Shown here: positions 27,906 to 38,037 of the stretch, one piece after another | Numbering within the stretch: the first letter of the stretch is position 1 | Layout of the letters: the number at the start of each line of letters is the position of its first letter | Origin: Staphylococcus pragensis | GTDB taxonomy: Bacteria; Bacillota; Bacilli; Staphylococcales; Staphylococcaceae | Direction: 5' to 3' | DNA length: 64,000 nucleotides | Assembly (NCBI RefSeq): GCF_004785665.1 | Contig: NZ_SRPJ01000007.1 | Coordinates: forward strand, 20,729 to 84,728 | Made by a program: the position numbers and the translations under genes | Notes under the pieces: model-generated | What the model was told of the DNA's origin: nothing | Seen by the model: the letters and a program-made list of their open reading frames with translations, nothing else | Database searches by the model: none

Positions 27906-28604
27906 ATGGAATGGATATTATTTGATAAAGACGGAACATTAATTGAATTTGATAAGAGCTGGGAGAAGATTGGCGTTCGTCTTGTAGACAGCTTTTTAGA
28001 TAAATTTCCAATTGCTGATAAAGAAGCGGCACATCGCCAACTTGGAGTTATTGATGATGCGATTGTGCCGAATTCAGTCATGGGCTCTGGATCTTTAGAT
28101 GACATGGTAAAAGCGTTTAGTGATATAGCGGGTGAAGATGTTTCGGATTGGACACGTAATACAAGTCAAGATCTTGTAGATAATCGAGTACCAGAGAATA
28201 ACTGGATTGATGGTGTTTATGAAACGGTTAAAGCCTTGAAAAATGAAGGCTACAAAATTGGTATTGTTACTAGTGATTCTCGAAAAGGTGTCATGCAATT
28301 TTTAGAAGATACAGATTCAAAAGATGCTTTTGACCTAGTCATTTCTACTGAAACACATGCAGCAGAAAAACCTAATCCAGCAGTACTGAATCCATTATTC
28401 GATCACTATGATGTTAGACCTGCAGACATTGCTATCGTAGGCGATACCAACAATGATATGAAAACAAAAGTAAATGCAGAATTAGGCTTAGCAATCGGCG
28501 TATTAAGTGGCATTGCTAAAAAAGAAGAACTAGAAGATGCAGATTATATCATCGATACAGCTGTAGACGTACCTAAAATATTAAAACAACACAGCGAAAA
28601 ATAA
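27906..28604 (+). CDS. HAD-superfamily hydrolase, phosphoglycolate phosphatase-like
   Basis: The 232-residue product from the ATG at 27906 (MEWILFDKDGT) is a HAD phosphatase with a mobile cap. Motif I is DKDGT at about residues 7-11, motif II is the VTSDSRKG segment, motif III the lysine in EKPNP, and motif IV GDTNNDMK. Close relatives are annotated phosphoglycolate phosphatase or PpaX-like pyrophosphatase. GGAGTG about nine bases upstream supports this start over an in-frame GTG at 27885. Substrate not determinable. It is convergent with the deoxynucleoside kinase pair. Confidence 0.85.
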   Translation: MEWILFDKDGTLIEFDKSWEKIGVRLVDSFLDKFPIADKEAAHRQLGVIDDAIVPNSVMGSGSLDDMVKAFSDIAGEDVSDWTRNTSQDLVDNRVPENNWIDGVYETVKALKNEGYKIGIVTSDSRKGVMQFLEDTDSKDAFDLVISTETHAAEKPNPAVLNPLFDHYDVRPADIAIVGDTNNDMKTKVNAELGLAIGVLSGIAKKEELEDADYIIDTAVDVPKILKQHSEK

Positions 28605-28633
28605 TTATATTTAAAAATTATAATAAATACACA

Positions 28634-28668
28634 AAACGCTGCACAATTCGACTGATTGTGCAGGCGTT
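28634..28668. terminator. Bidirectional terminator between convergent genes
   Basis: AACGC(T)TGCACAAT pairs with ATTGTGCAGGCGTT; it lies between the HAD gene and the kinase pair. Confidence 0.75.
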
Positions 28669-28675
28669 CTCTCTA

Positions 28676-29338
28676 TTATCTATTATCTACATTACGATAC
28701 GTATTAATAATGTGCGCAATTTTATCAATGATTGGGTCTAAAGAATCAGGATTTTCATGAATATCATACTCATTAATATTAATACGAACTACAGGACATG
28801 CATTAAAGTTATTAATCCAGTTCTCATAACGTTTAAATAATTTTTGCCAATATTCAGGATCGGTATTAATCTCCATATCTCGACCACGACGCTTAATACG
28901 CTCAATAACCTCATCATAATCACATTCTAAATAAATCAATACATCTGGCTTTGGAAAATATGGCGTCATTACCATTGCATTAAATAATTCTGAATACGTC
29001 TTAAAGTCATCCGCACTCATCGTACCTTGTTCTTCATGCATCTTCGCAAAGATATCTACATCTTCATAAATTGAACGATCTTGGATAAAACCGCCACCAT
29101 ATTCAAACATACGTTTTTGTTCTTTAAATCGCTCTGCTAAAAAATAAATTTGTAAATGAAAACTCCAACGCTCAAAATCATCATAGAATTTATCTAAATA
29201 AGGATTATGGTCTACATTTTCAAAAGAAGTTTTAAAATTCAATTTGTCAGCCAACGCCTGTGTTAACGTTGACTTTCCTACACCCACTGTCCCAGCAATT
29301 GTAATAATTGCATTCTGGGGTATGCCATAATTATTCAT
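28676..29338 (-). CDS. Deoxynucleoside kinase (deoxyadenosine kinase-like)
   Basis: A 220-residue member of the dCK/dGK family that phosphorylates deoxynucleosides for salvage. The P-loop is GTVGVGKST at about residues 15-23, the DRS motif lies near 82, and the lid arginines are in RIKRRGRDME. I choose the ATG at 29338, nine bases after GGAG; an in-frame GTG at 29344 is too close. Its start overlaps the 3' end of the sister kinase by eight bases, so the two are translationally coupled, as with the dak/dgk pairs of lactobacilli. Confidence 0.88.
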   Translation of the reverse strand: MNNYGIPQNAIITIAGTVGVGKSTLTQALADKLNFKTSFENVDHNPYLDKFYDDFERWSFHLQIYFLAERFKEQKRMFEYGGGFIQDRSIYEDVDIFAKMHEEQGTMSADDFKTYSELFNAMVMTPYFPKPDVLIYLECDYDEVIERIKRRGRDMEINTDPEYWQKLFKRYENWINNFNACPVVRININEYDIHENPDSLDPIIDKIAHIINTYRNVDNR

Positions 29339-29948
29339 GTTCACTATCTCCTATCATTGGTTTAATTTGTTCTAAAATATTCTGATAATCTGCTTCATTA
29401 TTAACAAAATCAATGTCACTCGTATTAATTAATACCACATTTGCGCCTTCTTGTTTTAGAGCTTCATACAATGCTAAATAATCTCTTTTTAAATTTAATA
29501 AATAATTATCTTCAATTTGATGCTCAAAACTACGATTACGTTTGGCAATACGCTTTTTCAAAATATTTAAATCAGCATCTAGGAAAATAATCATATTTGG
29601 CATTTCAATATCTTCTGTCAAAATATCAAAAATACGATTGAATTTATCAAATTCTGCATCGTCTAAAGTATTACGGGCAAAAAGTTTATTCTTATAAATG
29701 TGATAATCACTCACAACACCTTGTGTCATTTCTGCAATATCTTTGGCTTGTTTATAGCGATTACATAAGAAGAACATTTCTGTTTGAAAGCTCCATTTAG
29801 AAATGTCATCGTAAAAATCTGATAAAAAAGGGTTCTCGTCAATAATTTCTTTTTCTTCATAATAATTCAAAGTTTGGCTAAGTTTATGAGCTAAAGAAGA
29901 TTTACCTACACCGATAGGACCTTCGATTGCGATAAATGGTTTATTCAT
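29331..29948 (-). CDS. Deoxynucleoside kinase (deoxyguanosine kinase-like)
   Basis: The 205-residue sister of the kinase downstream. From the ATG at 29948 it reads MNKPFIAIEGPIGVGKSSLA, with the P-loop at about residues 9-16, preceded by GGAG. It carries a lid KKRIAKRNRSFE. Family members of this type phosphorylate deoxyguanosine or deoxyadenosine; which gene has which preference cannot be read from sequence. It is transcribed divergently from tadA, with 63 bases between the starts. Confidence 0.88.
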   Translation of the reverse strand: MNKPFIAIEGPIGVGKSSLAHKLSQTLNYYEEKEIIDENPFLSDFYDDISKWSFQTEMFFLCNRYKQAKDIAEMTQGVVSDYHIYKNKLFARNTLDDAEFDKFNRIFDILTEDIEMPNMIIFLDADLNILKKRIAKRNRSFEHQIEDNYLLNLKRDYLALYEALKQEGANVVLINTSDIDFVNNEADYQNILEQIKPMIGDSEHE

Positions 29949-29999
29949 AATCACATCTCCAAATGTTAAAATAGACAATGAGTATTGTATCACAAGTGA

Positions 30000-30485
<486 letters not shown>

Positions 30486-30621
30486 GCGTACAAATTGTCG
30501 CAAATTTGTTAAAATAAACACTGAATTTAAAGTTTAAAATTTCATAGTTTTGTTAAGCAAATACCCTTTTCCCAAAAAAGAAAAATTGATAGGGATTAAG
30601 TCAATGAAACGAGGTAACTGT

Positions 30622-31494
30622 ATGATTAAATTAATAGCAACGGATATGGATGGCACTTTATTAAATGCGGCACATGAGATTTCACAAGAGAATATTGATG
30701 CCATTAAATATGCGCAATCTCAAGGAATTACAGTCGTTATTGCGACGGGACGTGCGTTTTACGAGGCAAGTACACCTATCGCTGAAACTGATTTAAGTGT
30801 CCCGTATATCTGCTTAAATGGTGCAGAAGTGCGTGATGAAACACATAATATAATGAGTACGTCTAATCTAAATCATGAGTTAGTGGAGCGAATTAAATCT
30901 ATCTTGAATAAAGATGATGTATATTATCAAATTTATACGAATAGAGGGATTTATACTGAAGATCCAACACGTGATTTAGATATTTATTTAGATATTGCGA
31001 AACAAGCGGGTCAGGAAGCTGATGTTGAAAAGATTAAAGCCGGTATTCAAAAGCGTATTGATAATGGAACGCTAAAAGTAGTGGACAGTTATGAAGATAT
31101 TGAAGATATTCCTGGTGAATTAATTATGAAAGTATTAGCTTTCAACCCTGATTTAGAAAAAATAAATGCAATAGGCGAAGAACTAGCGGCTATTCCTAGT
31201 TTAGCAATTTCATCATCTTCACGTGGTAACTTAGAAATTACGCATTCAGATGCTCAAAAAGGAATCGCTTTAGAAACCATTGCGGACCAACTTAACGTTG
31301 ATTTACAAGATGTGATGGCATTAGGTGATAACTTAAATGATGTTTCTATGTTAGAACGCGTCGGTTATCCAGTTGCTATGGAGAATGCAATGCCTGAAGT
31401 GAAGGAGATTGCTAAATACGTTACTGATACAAACGAAAATAGTGGTGTTGGTAAAGCAATTATGAAGTTATTAAAAGAAGAGCAGAATAAATAA
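30622..31494 (+). CDS. Cof-type HAD-IIB family phosphatase
   Basis: From the ATG at 30622 (preceded by GAGGTA) the product is 290 residues: MIKLIATDMDGTLLN with the DMDGT motif at residues 8-12, a VIATGR motif II segment, and GDNLNDVSML near residue 236 as motif IV. These Cof/YidA-type enzymes remove phosphate from sugar phosphates or flavin nucleotides. An earlier in-frame start at 30550 lacks a ribosome site. The flavin reductase gene follows after 18 bases, so the pair is probably one operon. Confidence 0.88.
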   Translation: MIKLIATDMDGTLLNAAHEISQENIDAIKYAQSQGITVVIATGRAFYEASTPIAETDLSVPYICLNGAEVRDETHNIMSTSNLNHELVERIKSILNKDDVYYQIYTNRGIYTEDPTRDLDIYLDIAKQAGQEADVEKIKAGIQKRIDNGTLKVVDSYEDIEDIPGELIMKVLAFNPDLEKINAIGEELAAIPSLAISSSSRGNLEITHSDAQKGIALETIADQLNVDLQDVMALGDNLNDVSMLERVGYPVAMENAMPEVKEIAKYVTDTNENSGVGKAIMKLLKEEQNK

Positions 31495-31512
31495 TTAAAG
31501 GAGTTTTAAATA

Positions 31513-32079
31513 ATGAAAGGACTTATTATTGTAGGAAGTGCCCAAGTTGGCTCACATACAAACGCGTTGGCGAAATATTTAGTAGGTCAATTTGATAATC
31601 ATGATATGGATGTCGATATTTTCGATTTAGCTGAGAAACCTTTAAATCAGTTAGACTTCTCAGGTACAACGCCTTCAGTTGATGAAATCAAAGCGAATAC
31701 GAAAGAATTTAAAGAGAAGACGATGGAAGCGGATTTCTTAATTCTTGGTACACCAAACTATCATGGTTCATATTCTGGTATTTTGAAAAATGCTTTGGAT
31801 CACGTTAATATGGATTATTTTAAAATGAAACCTGTAGGATTAATCGGTAATAGCGGTGGTATCGTAAGTTCTGAGCCATTATCTCACTTACGTGTCATTG
31901 TGAGAAGTTTATTAGGTATTGCTGTACCTACACAGATTGCTACACATGACTCTGATTATGGTAAATTAGACGATGGCACATTGTACTTAGACGATGAACA
32001 ATTCCAATTACGCGCAAAATTATTTGTCGATCAAATTGTTTCATTCGTGAATAATAGTCCATATGAACATTTAAAATAA
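31513..32079 (+). CDS. NADPH-dependent FMN reductase family protein
   Basis: A 188-residue flavodoxin-like protein: [19 protein letters not shown] at the N-terminus binds the FMN phosphate, [18 protein letters not shown] at about residues 78-95 contacts the isoalloxazine ring. Relatives include azobenzene reductase and chromate reductase. AAAGGAG precedes the ATG. It probably shares a transcript with the HAD gene before it. The electron acceptor in vivo is unknown. Confidence 0.87.
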   Translation: MKGLIIVGSAQVGSHTNALAKYLVGQFDNHDMDVDIFDLAEKPLNQLDFSGTTPSVDEIKANTKEFKEKTMEADFLILGTPNYHGSYSGILKNALDHVNMDYFKMKPVGLIGNSGGIVSSEPLSHLRVIVRSLLGIAVPTQIATHDSDYGKLDDGTLYLDDEQFQLRAKLFVDQIVSFVNNSPYEHLK

Positions 32080-32187
32080 AAATTAATTATACAGAAAAAC
32101 GTATATATAATAGAAGAAACTAGTTTAAAGAGCTTGAGATATAAATCTAAAAAAAATAGCCAATAATTGAATTTATATAAATGTTGT

Positions 32188-32240
32188 ACACACCCCATAA
32201 AGTTGGACTTAAATCCAAGTTTATGGGGTGTATATTATTT
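32188..32240 (+). terminator. Hairpin terminator after the FMN reductase gene
   Basis: ACACCCCATAAA and TTTATGGGGTGT enclose a second short stem (TTGGA/TCCAA); a T-rich stretch follows. The outer arm resembles the ends of IS3-family elements, so it may be a remnant. From 32241 to 32570 the sequence is AT-rich with no gene; a small AGAGC/GCTCT hairpin lies near 32458-32478. Confidence 0.75.
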
Positions 32241-32862
32241 TTAATAGAAATTTTTTCACTATCCAGTAACTAGATTTACTGGACTCAACTAATCTTAGTA
32301 TATTTTTTATATAGGTCATTTAGAAAGAAAAGTCTTATTTTAATCCAATTTATATTAATTTATTATATATAAAATTATAGTTTAACCTATTTTGTATCGG
32401 GTATATTTAATTTGCATTTAATTAATCATTAATTATTTGCGACTAAATATATAAAAAGAGCTTTCAAATTGCTCTCTATTTATGTATAACTTTTATTGTA
32501 TTTTACATATTATGATTGAGTGACTTGTAAAATACTTACTATTTTGGAAGGTTTTTCGAAATTAGAAAAGGGAGTGGATTTTTTTGAAGAAAAAACCTAA
32601 TAAGAGATTGGATTTTCTGCCTAATAGATTGAATAAGTATTCGATTAGAAAATTCACAGTTGGGACTGCATCGATTTTAGTTGGTGCCACATTACTTTTT
32701 GGTAGTGCACATGATGAAGCAAAAGCTGCTGAAAGTAATCAAATTGAAAGCAATAGTCAAAATGGATAAGATGAAAACATTAAGCAAAAAGGTAGTGTAC
32801 AAAATACTACTGAAGAAAATGCTACACAAACTGAACAAGTAGACATTACTAATCACTCAACA

Positions 32863-33053
32863 AAAGAAAGTAACGAAGCTCCAACAAAAGAAGTAGCAAC
32901 AGAAGAAAGTAACGAAGCTCCAACAAAAGAAGTAGCAACAGAAGAAAATAACGAAGCTCCAACAAAAGAAGTAGCAACAGAAGAAAGTAACGAAGCTTCA
33001 ACAAAAGAAGTAGCAACAGAAGAAAATAAAGAAGCTTCAACAAAAGAAGTAGC
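32863..33053 (+). repeat. 39-bp tandem repeat in the adhesin N-terminus
   Basis: Nearly five copies of a 39-bp unit encode variants of [13 protein letters not shown], with Pro/Ser and Ser/Asn changes between copies. It lies downstream of the premature stop. Confidence 0.9.
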
Positions 33054-34983
33054 ACAAACTTTTGATAGTATTAATAATGAAAACAACGCAGATAAGAAAA
33101 AAGAATTATTTACTAACATGGTTGCTAAAAACAATGATTCAACTTCTGAAGAAGCATCTAAATTAGTTAATGATTTAAATATTGATTTTAATAAAGCAGA
33201 TGAAAATGAATTATTAGCAGCGTTTTTAAAAGCGGATAGCGAAAATAATGATAAATTTTCAGCGTTAGGTACTACTTCAGAAATTTCTACAAATAAAAGA
33301 ATTAAACCGGTTAGTCGTATAGCTACTAATCTTAGAGCGGCTGTGACACAAAGTGAGACAGGTAAAAATGTAAATGATTTAGTGGAAATGACATCAGCTT
33401 CAATCGATAAAGACTATGTTCAACCTAACGATGGTCAAGGTTTCAACCTCACTTCTAATTTCAAAACTAATGGTCGCGTAAATGCAGGTGATTACTTTAC
33501 AGTTGATATGCCAGAATATGCCAACTATGAAGGTATTGCTGATTATAAAGCATCTAATAACAAAATCTATCCAACTTTAACAGATGGTGATCAAGTCGTT
33601 GCAAATGGTGTTTACGACGTTGATACTAAAAAATTAGTTTATACATTTACTGATTATGTTAACAATAAAGATAATGTAAAAGGTTCATTTTCAATTCCTC
33701 AATACATTGATAGAAAAAATGCGAAAACAAGTGGAACATATGATTTAAACTATAATATTGCTGGTGAAAATGTAACTCTTCCTATTGATGTTAAATATAC
33801 TAACTATAACACTGGACACGTAATTGCTAATGCAGATTCTCTTATTACAAAAGCTGATTTATTTAATGTAGGTTCATACGATTATACTCAATATATTTAT
33901 GTGAATCCTAATTCAGTAGATAGCTACGATACTATATTAAATATTCTAGGTTACCAAGAAAATGTAGGTGACAGTAGTACATTATTAGACCCAAATAATT
34001 CTAATATTCGCATATTTGATGCCGGTAACTCAAATAATATTAATCCAAGTTTCTATGTAGATGAAAATCAATATGAAGAAGTAACTGATGAATTTAACAT
34101 TGATCAAGTTGGTGAAAAACATGCACAAATTAATTTTGGACATATTGACCACCCATATATTGTAAAAGTTACTTCTAAAATTGATCCAAATTCTACGCAA
34201 GATTTAAGAACTAGAATAACAATGACTAATAAAAATTTTGAAGGAACATCAGATTTTTATGGCCATGATAACTATGTTGAGCGAAGTGGCTCAAATGGAC
34301 AAGCAACAGGTAACGAGAGATTATATAGCTTAGGTGACTATGTATGGGAAGATACAAACAAAAACGGTCTCCAAGATGAAGATGAAAAAGGTATTCAAGG
34401 CGTTAAAGTTTCAATTATTAGAGACAATGGTATTAAAGAAGAAACTTATACAGATGAAAATGGTAAATATCGATTCGATAATTTAAGAAATGGATCATAT
34501 GTTATCAACTTTGAAACACCTAAAGGTTATACGCCTACAAATGCAAATGTAAATAATAATAACGATGACGCTAAAGACTCTGATGGATTATCAACAATTG
34601 GTATTATTAAAGACGAAGATAACTGGACGTTAGATAGTGGCTTCTATAAAACTCCTAAATATAAATTAGGTGATTATGTTTGGTATGATTACAACGAAGA
34701 TGGTAATCAAGATGAAGATGAAAAAGGTATTCAAGGTGTAACTGTTACATTAAAAGATAGTCATGGTAATACATTGAAAACTACTCAAACAGATGAAAAT
34801 GGTAAATATATATTTGAAGACTTAGAGAGTGGGGAATATAACGTTCACTTTGAGAAACCAGACGGTTTAACTCAAACATCTGTAAACTCCAGCGATGACT
34901 CTAAAGATGCCGATGGTGAAAATGTTAAAGTAACTATTACTGATCATGATGATATGACCATTGATAATGGTTACTTTAAAAAA

Positions 34984-35243
34984 GGTGAATCTGAATCAGC
35001 TTCATTAAGTGAATCAGAATCTAAATCATTAAGCGACTCAGAATCAAAATCATTAAGTGAATCAGAGTCTAAGTCATTAAGCGACTCAGAATCTAAGTCA
35101 TTAAGTGAATCAGAGTCTAAGTCATTAAGCGACTCAGAATCTAAGTCATTAAGTGAATCAGAGTCTAAGTCATTAAGCGACTCAGAATCAAAATCATTAA
35201 GTGAATCAGAGTCTAAGTCATTAAGCGATTCAGAATCAAAATC
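34984..35243 (+). repeat. 48-bp tandem repeat encoding the Ser-rich stalk
   Basis: Alternating 8-residue units SLSDSESK and SLSESESK make a 16-residue, 48-bp period. Unlike the plain Ser-Asp dipeptide stalk of SdrC/D/E it carries regular Lys and Leu. Confidence 0.9.
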
Positions 35244-35400
35244 AACTTCAGAAAGTACAAGCAACAGCACATCTGAATCAACTTCAGAAAGCACAAGCAA
35301 TAGTACATCTGAATCAACTTCAGAAAGCACAAGCAATAGTACATCTGAATCAACTTCAGAAAGTACAAGCAACAGCACATCTGAATCAACTTCAGAAAGT
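35244..35400 (+). repeat. 36-bp tandem repeat encoding Ser/Thr/Glu/Asn stalk
   Basis: About four copies of a 12-residue unit of the type [12 protein letters not shown] follow the 48-bp array directly and continue the stalk to the LPDTG signal. It is rich in hydroxyl residues that could be glycosylated. Confidence 0.9.
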
Positions 35401-35548
35401 CATAAGCATTCAGATTCATTGCCTGATACTGGTGATAAAGATAATAATGGTACATTATTAGGTACATTATTAGCTGGTTTAGGATCAACATTGTTATTAG
35501 GTAGACGCCGTAAAAAAGAAGATAAATAGTATAAATATATTGTTTAGA

Positions 35549-35585
35549 AAGAGGCCGGATATTTAAAATTCCGGCTTCTTTTTTA
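35549..35585 (+). terminator. Intrinsic terminator after the adhesin gene
   Basis: GAGGCCGGA pairs with TCCGGCTTC and a T run follows. Confidence 0.9.
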
Positions 35586-35643
35586 TGCTTTTTATATTTA
35601 TTAAATTCAATAAGAAATATTATTTAGAGAATAACTTTTTTAA

Positions 35644-35657
35644 TGATAACGCTTACA
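35644..35657. promoter_or_regulatory. cre (CcpA) site upstream of the MFS transporter gene
   Basis: TGATAACGCTTACA matches the consensus TGWNANCGNTNWCA at every position. It lies just upstream of a possible -10 TATGCT at 35663-35668 and about 60 bases before the start of the transporter gene, so CcpA binding should repress it when glucose is present. Confidence 0.65.
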
Positions 35658-35714
35658 CAAAGTATGCTAAACTTGAATAGTAAAGTAACTTGTAAACAAA
35701 GGGTGGGGATTAAA

Positions 35715-37019
35715 ATGAAGAAATATCGTTACTTTATTATTGCGATGATTATTGTAATGACAATGATTAATTACATCGATAGAGGAGCTATTTCCTATGC
35801 TCAGAAAGACATCATCAATGAATATGGCTTTGATACTATCGCATGGGGCAAGATTTTAGGATATTTTGGTTATGGTTACATGTTTGGTTCATTAATCGGA
35901 GGATTAACGGCAGATAAAAGGGGACCTAAATTTGTTTGGATTATTGCTGGAACTGCATGGTCAATTACTGAAATAGCAATGGCATATGCTGGAGAACTCG
36001 GTATGGCACTATTTGGAGGTTCAGCGATTATTGGTTTCGGTCTATTGCGTGTATTATTTGGCGTGGCTGAAGGTCCAGTATTTTCAATAATTAGTAAGAC
36101 GAACGCTAACTGGGCAGCACCCAAAGAACGTGGTTTATTATCGGCTTTAGGGTTAATTGGTGTGCCACTTGGTGCTTTAATTACAGCACCTATCGTTTCT
36201 GGATTTCTTACAATAGCAAGTTGGAGACTGTTATTTATTATTTTAGGAGCGTTAGGATTAGTATGGGTAGTCATTTGGGCCTTTGTGTTTACAGATTATC
36301 CTGAAGATAACAAACGCGTTTCACAAGAGGAGCTTGAAGAAATTCGTGCGACTGATAGTAGTTTAAATGTTGAGAAGACGGTTAACACTGAAAATAATAA
36401 AAATGAAAAATGGTATCATTTCTTTAAAAGTCCTACATTAGTAGGTAATATGTTTGGTTATTTTGGTTTCCAATATGTAAACTTTTTAATTTTAACTTGG
36501 ACGCCTAAATATTTACAAGATGAATATCATTTTGAAATCCATTCCTTATGGTATTTAGGTATGGTGCCATGGATTGGAGCTTGTTTCACTATCTATTTTG
36601 GTGGCCATATCTCAGACTGGCTTCGTAAAAAAACAGGCAGTTTACGTATAGCACGATCATATTTTGCGATAGTAGGTATGATTTGCGCTGCGATTTGCTT
36701 CTTAATCATTCCCTTTACACATAGTATTGTAGCTATCATGATATTAATGATGATTGGGAATGCATTTATTTTCTTACCAAATGGTGTTTATTGGTCTGTT
36801 ATTATTGATACTGCACCTAGTAAAACGGGTACATACGGTGGTATTACACATTTCTTCGTTAATACAGCAACAGTCATTGCACCGACTTTAACAGGATATT
36901 TAGTCGCAAGTTACGGTTATTCTTCTATGTTTATTTCAGCAGTAGTTGCATCACTGATAAGTATTGTAGCAATGTGTTTTGTTAAACCTGGTGAAAAGCG
37001 TATGGCAAAACATCATTAA
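35715..37019 (+). CDS. MFS transporter, anion:cation symporter family
   Basis: A 434-residue protein with about 12 membrane helices. The N-terminal INYIDRGAISYAQKDI segment in helix 1 and the loop GGLTADKRGPK are typical of the ACS family, whose members import sugar acids such as glucarate, galactonate and hexuronates. I start it at the ATG at 35715, after GGTGGGGA; upstream in-frame codons lack a ribosome site. It is monocistronic. A full-consensus cre upstream fits uptake of a secondary carbon source. No catabolic genes for sugar acids are nearby, so the substrate is open. Confidence 0.85.
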   Translation: MKKYRYFIIAMIIVMTMINYIDRGAISYAQKDIINEYGFDTIAWGKILGYFGYGYMFGSLIGGLTADKRGPKFVWIIAGTAWSITEIAMAYAGELGMALFGGSAIIGFGLLRVLFGVAEGPVFSIISKTNANWAAPKERGLLSALGLIGVPLGALITAPIVSGFLTIASWRLLFIILGALGLVWVVIWAFVFTDYPEDNKRVSQEELEEIRATDSSLNVEKTVNTENNKNEKWYHFFKSPTLVGNMFGYFGFQYVNFLILTWTPKYLQDEYHFEIHSLWYLGMVPWIGACFTIYFGGHISDWLRKKTGSLRIARSYFAIVGMICAAICFLIIPFTHSIVAIMILMMIGNAFIFLPNGVYWSVIIDTAPSKTGTYGGITHFFVNTATVIAPTLTGYLVASYGYSSMFISAVVASLISIVAMCFVKPGEKRMAKHH

Positions 37020-37093
37020 GCTGATGCTATATCAAGCTAAGCTAAATTTAATTTGAAAATCTAATTCATTATAAAAATTCAAACATACTAAAA

Positions 37094-37132
37094 AGCAGTT
37101 GTCTCACGAAAGTAAGTGAGACAACTGATTTA
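37094..37132. terminator. Bidirectional terminator between the MFS gene and folE2
   Basis: CAGTTGTCTCAC and GTGAGACAACTG form a perfect 12-bp stem between convergent genes. Confidence 0.9.
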
Positions 37133-37145
37133 TTTTTAAAAACAA

Positions 37146-38024
37146 TTATTTACGATATTTTAATTTAGCGAATGCGTCATGTTGATGAATAGATTCTTCA
37201 TTACGACATTCAATGTCAAAGCCATCAATCCAATCAAATTCTACTAAATCAGCAGCAATTAAACGGATTAAATCTTCAACGAAACGTGGATTCTCATAAG
37301 CACGTTCAGTGACACGTTTTTCATCTGGACGTTTTAAAATAGGGTACAAGATAGAACTTGCGTTGGCTTCCATAGCATCCAGGATTTTTTCTTTATAATC
37401 ATCAACGACATCATTATTTTTGTCTAAATATACTTTAACAGTGACTACGCCACGTTGATTGTGAGCAGAATATTCACTGATTTCTTTAGAACAAGGACAT
37501 AATGTAGTTACTGTTGCTTCAATTGTAATTTCTTTGCGTGTCACGTTATCTTTTTCAATAGCTAAACCATAAGTTACGTCAGCGTTCGCTACTGCTTTAA
37601 TGTTTGTAACTGGACTATAACGATCGAAGAACCATTTGCCAGATACATCTACGCCTGCAGAATTTTGTTTCATATTACCTTGTAATGTACGTAGTACTTG
37701 GTAAAGTGTATCGAAATTAAGTTCTAAGCCATTTGAGTAGTGTTTCTCAACACTCTCTAAGATACGACTCATGTTAATTCCTTTTTCATCTTGGTTTAAA
37801 CTTGTTGAAAAGCTAAACTTCCCTGCTGTTTGATAGCGGTCAATTTTTACAGGGTAAATTAAGTTTTTAATACCTACTTCTTCAATTTCGAATAAAAAGT
37901 TTTTATGCGTACTTTGTAAGTCTGTCATTTCATTTTTAGTTGTAGGTTTTGTTCCTTCTACTGGATCTACTGAACCAAAGTGTTTCCAGCGACCTTCTCG
38001 TGTAGATAAATCAAATTCAGTCAT
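37146..38024 (-). CDS. folE2: GTP cyclohydrolase FolE2 (type IB)
   Basis: FolE2 (292 residues) converts GTP to 7,8-dihydroneopterin triphosphate, the first step of folate synthesis, and does not depend strictly on zinc. [17 protein letters not shown] at about residues 175-191 contains the metal Cys/His region of this class, and the C-terminal [11 protein letters not shown] is also typical. GGGGAGG favours the second of two adjacent ATG codons. It is last in an operon after yojF and bshB2, with 13 bases between bshB2 and its start. I saw no obvious Zur box upstream of the operon. Confidence 0.95.
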   Translation of the reverse strand: MTEFDLSTREGRWKHFGSVDPVEGTKPTTKNEMTDLQSTHKNFLFEIEEVGIKNLIYPVKIDRYQTAGKFSFSTSLNQDEKGINMSRILESVEKHYSNGLELNFDTLYQVLRTLQGNMKQNSAGVDVSGKWFFDRYSPVTNIKAVANADVTYGLAIEKDNVTRKEITIEATVTTLCPCSKEISEYSAHNQRGVVTVKVYLDKNNDVVDDYKEKILDAMEANASSILYPILKRPDEKRVTERAYENPRFVEDLIRLIAADLVEFDWIDGFDIECRNEESIHQHDAFAKLKYRK

Positions 38025-38037
38025 CATTTACCTCCCC

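Larger units (their letters stand above)
32584..35529 (+). pseudogene. Sdr-type LPXTG adhesin gene interrupted by an in-frame stop
   Basis: The frame begins at a TTG after AAAGGGAGTGG and encodes a YSIRK-type signal ([16 protein letters not shown] at 19-34), then a TAA at 32767-32769 (codon 62). The same frame continues without further stops for 919 codons: 39-bp N-terminal repeats, an A region, two SdrD-type B repeats (starting [13 protein letters not shown] and [13 protein letters not shown], with calcium-loop residues), a Ser-rich stalk, LPDTG at 946-950, a membrane helix and RRRKKEDK. Sdr proteins bind host fibrinogen or other ligands. With one nonsense change separating signal from the rest, the adhesin is probably not displayed unless the stop is suppressed. 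Confidence 0.85.

Noticed and set aside
32849..33134. Two open frames on the minus strand over the adhesin N-terminal repeats
   Set aside because: They are translations of the 39-bp repeat on the wrong strand; the Leu-rich and Ser/Val/Ala-rich products are repeat artefacts.
34984..35400. Possible CRISPR-like array
   Set aside because: Repeats are contiguous, in frame and encode Ser-rich units; there are no unique spacers.
34971..35491. Minus-strand frames over the Ser-rich stalk
   Set aside because: Purely repetitive antisense frames created by the 48-bp and 36-bp arrays.
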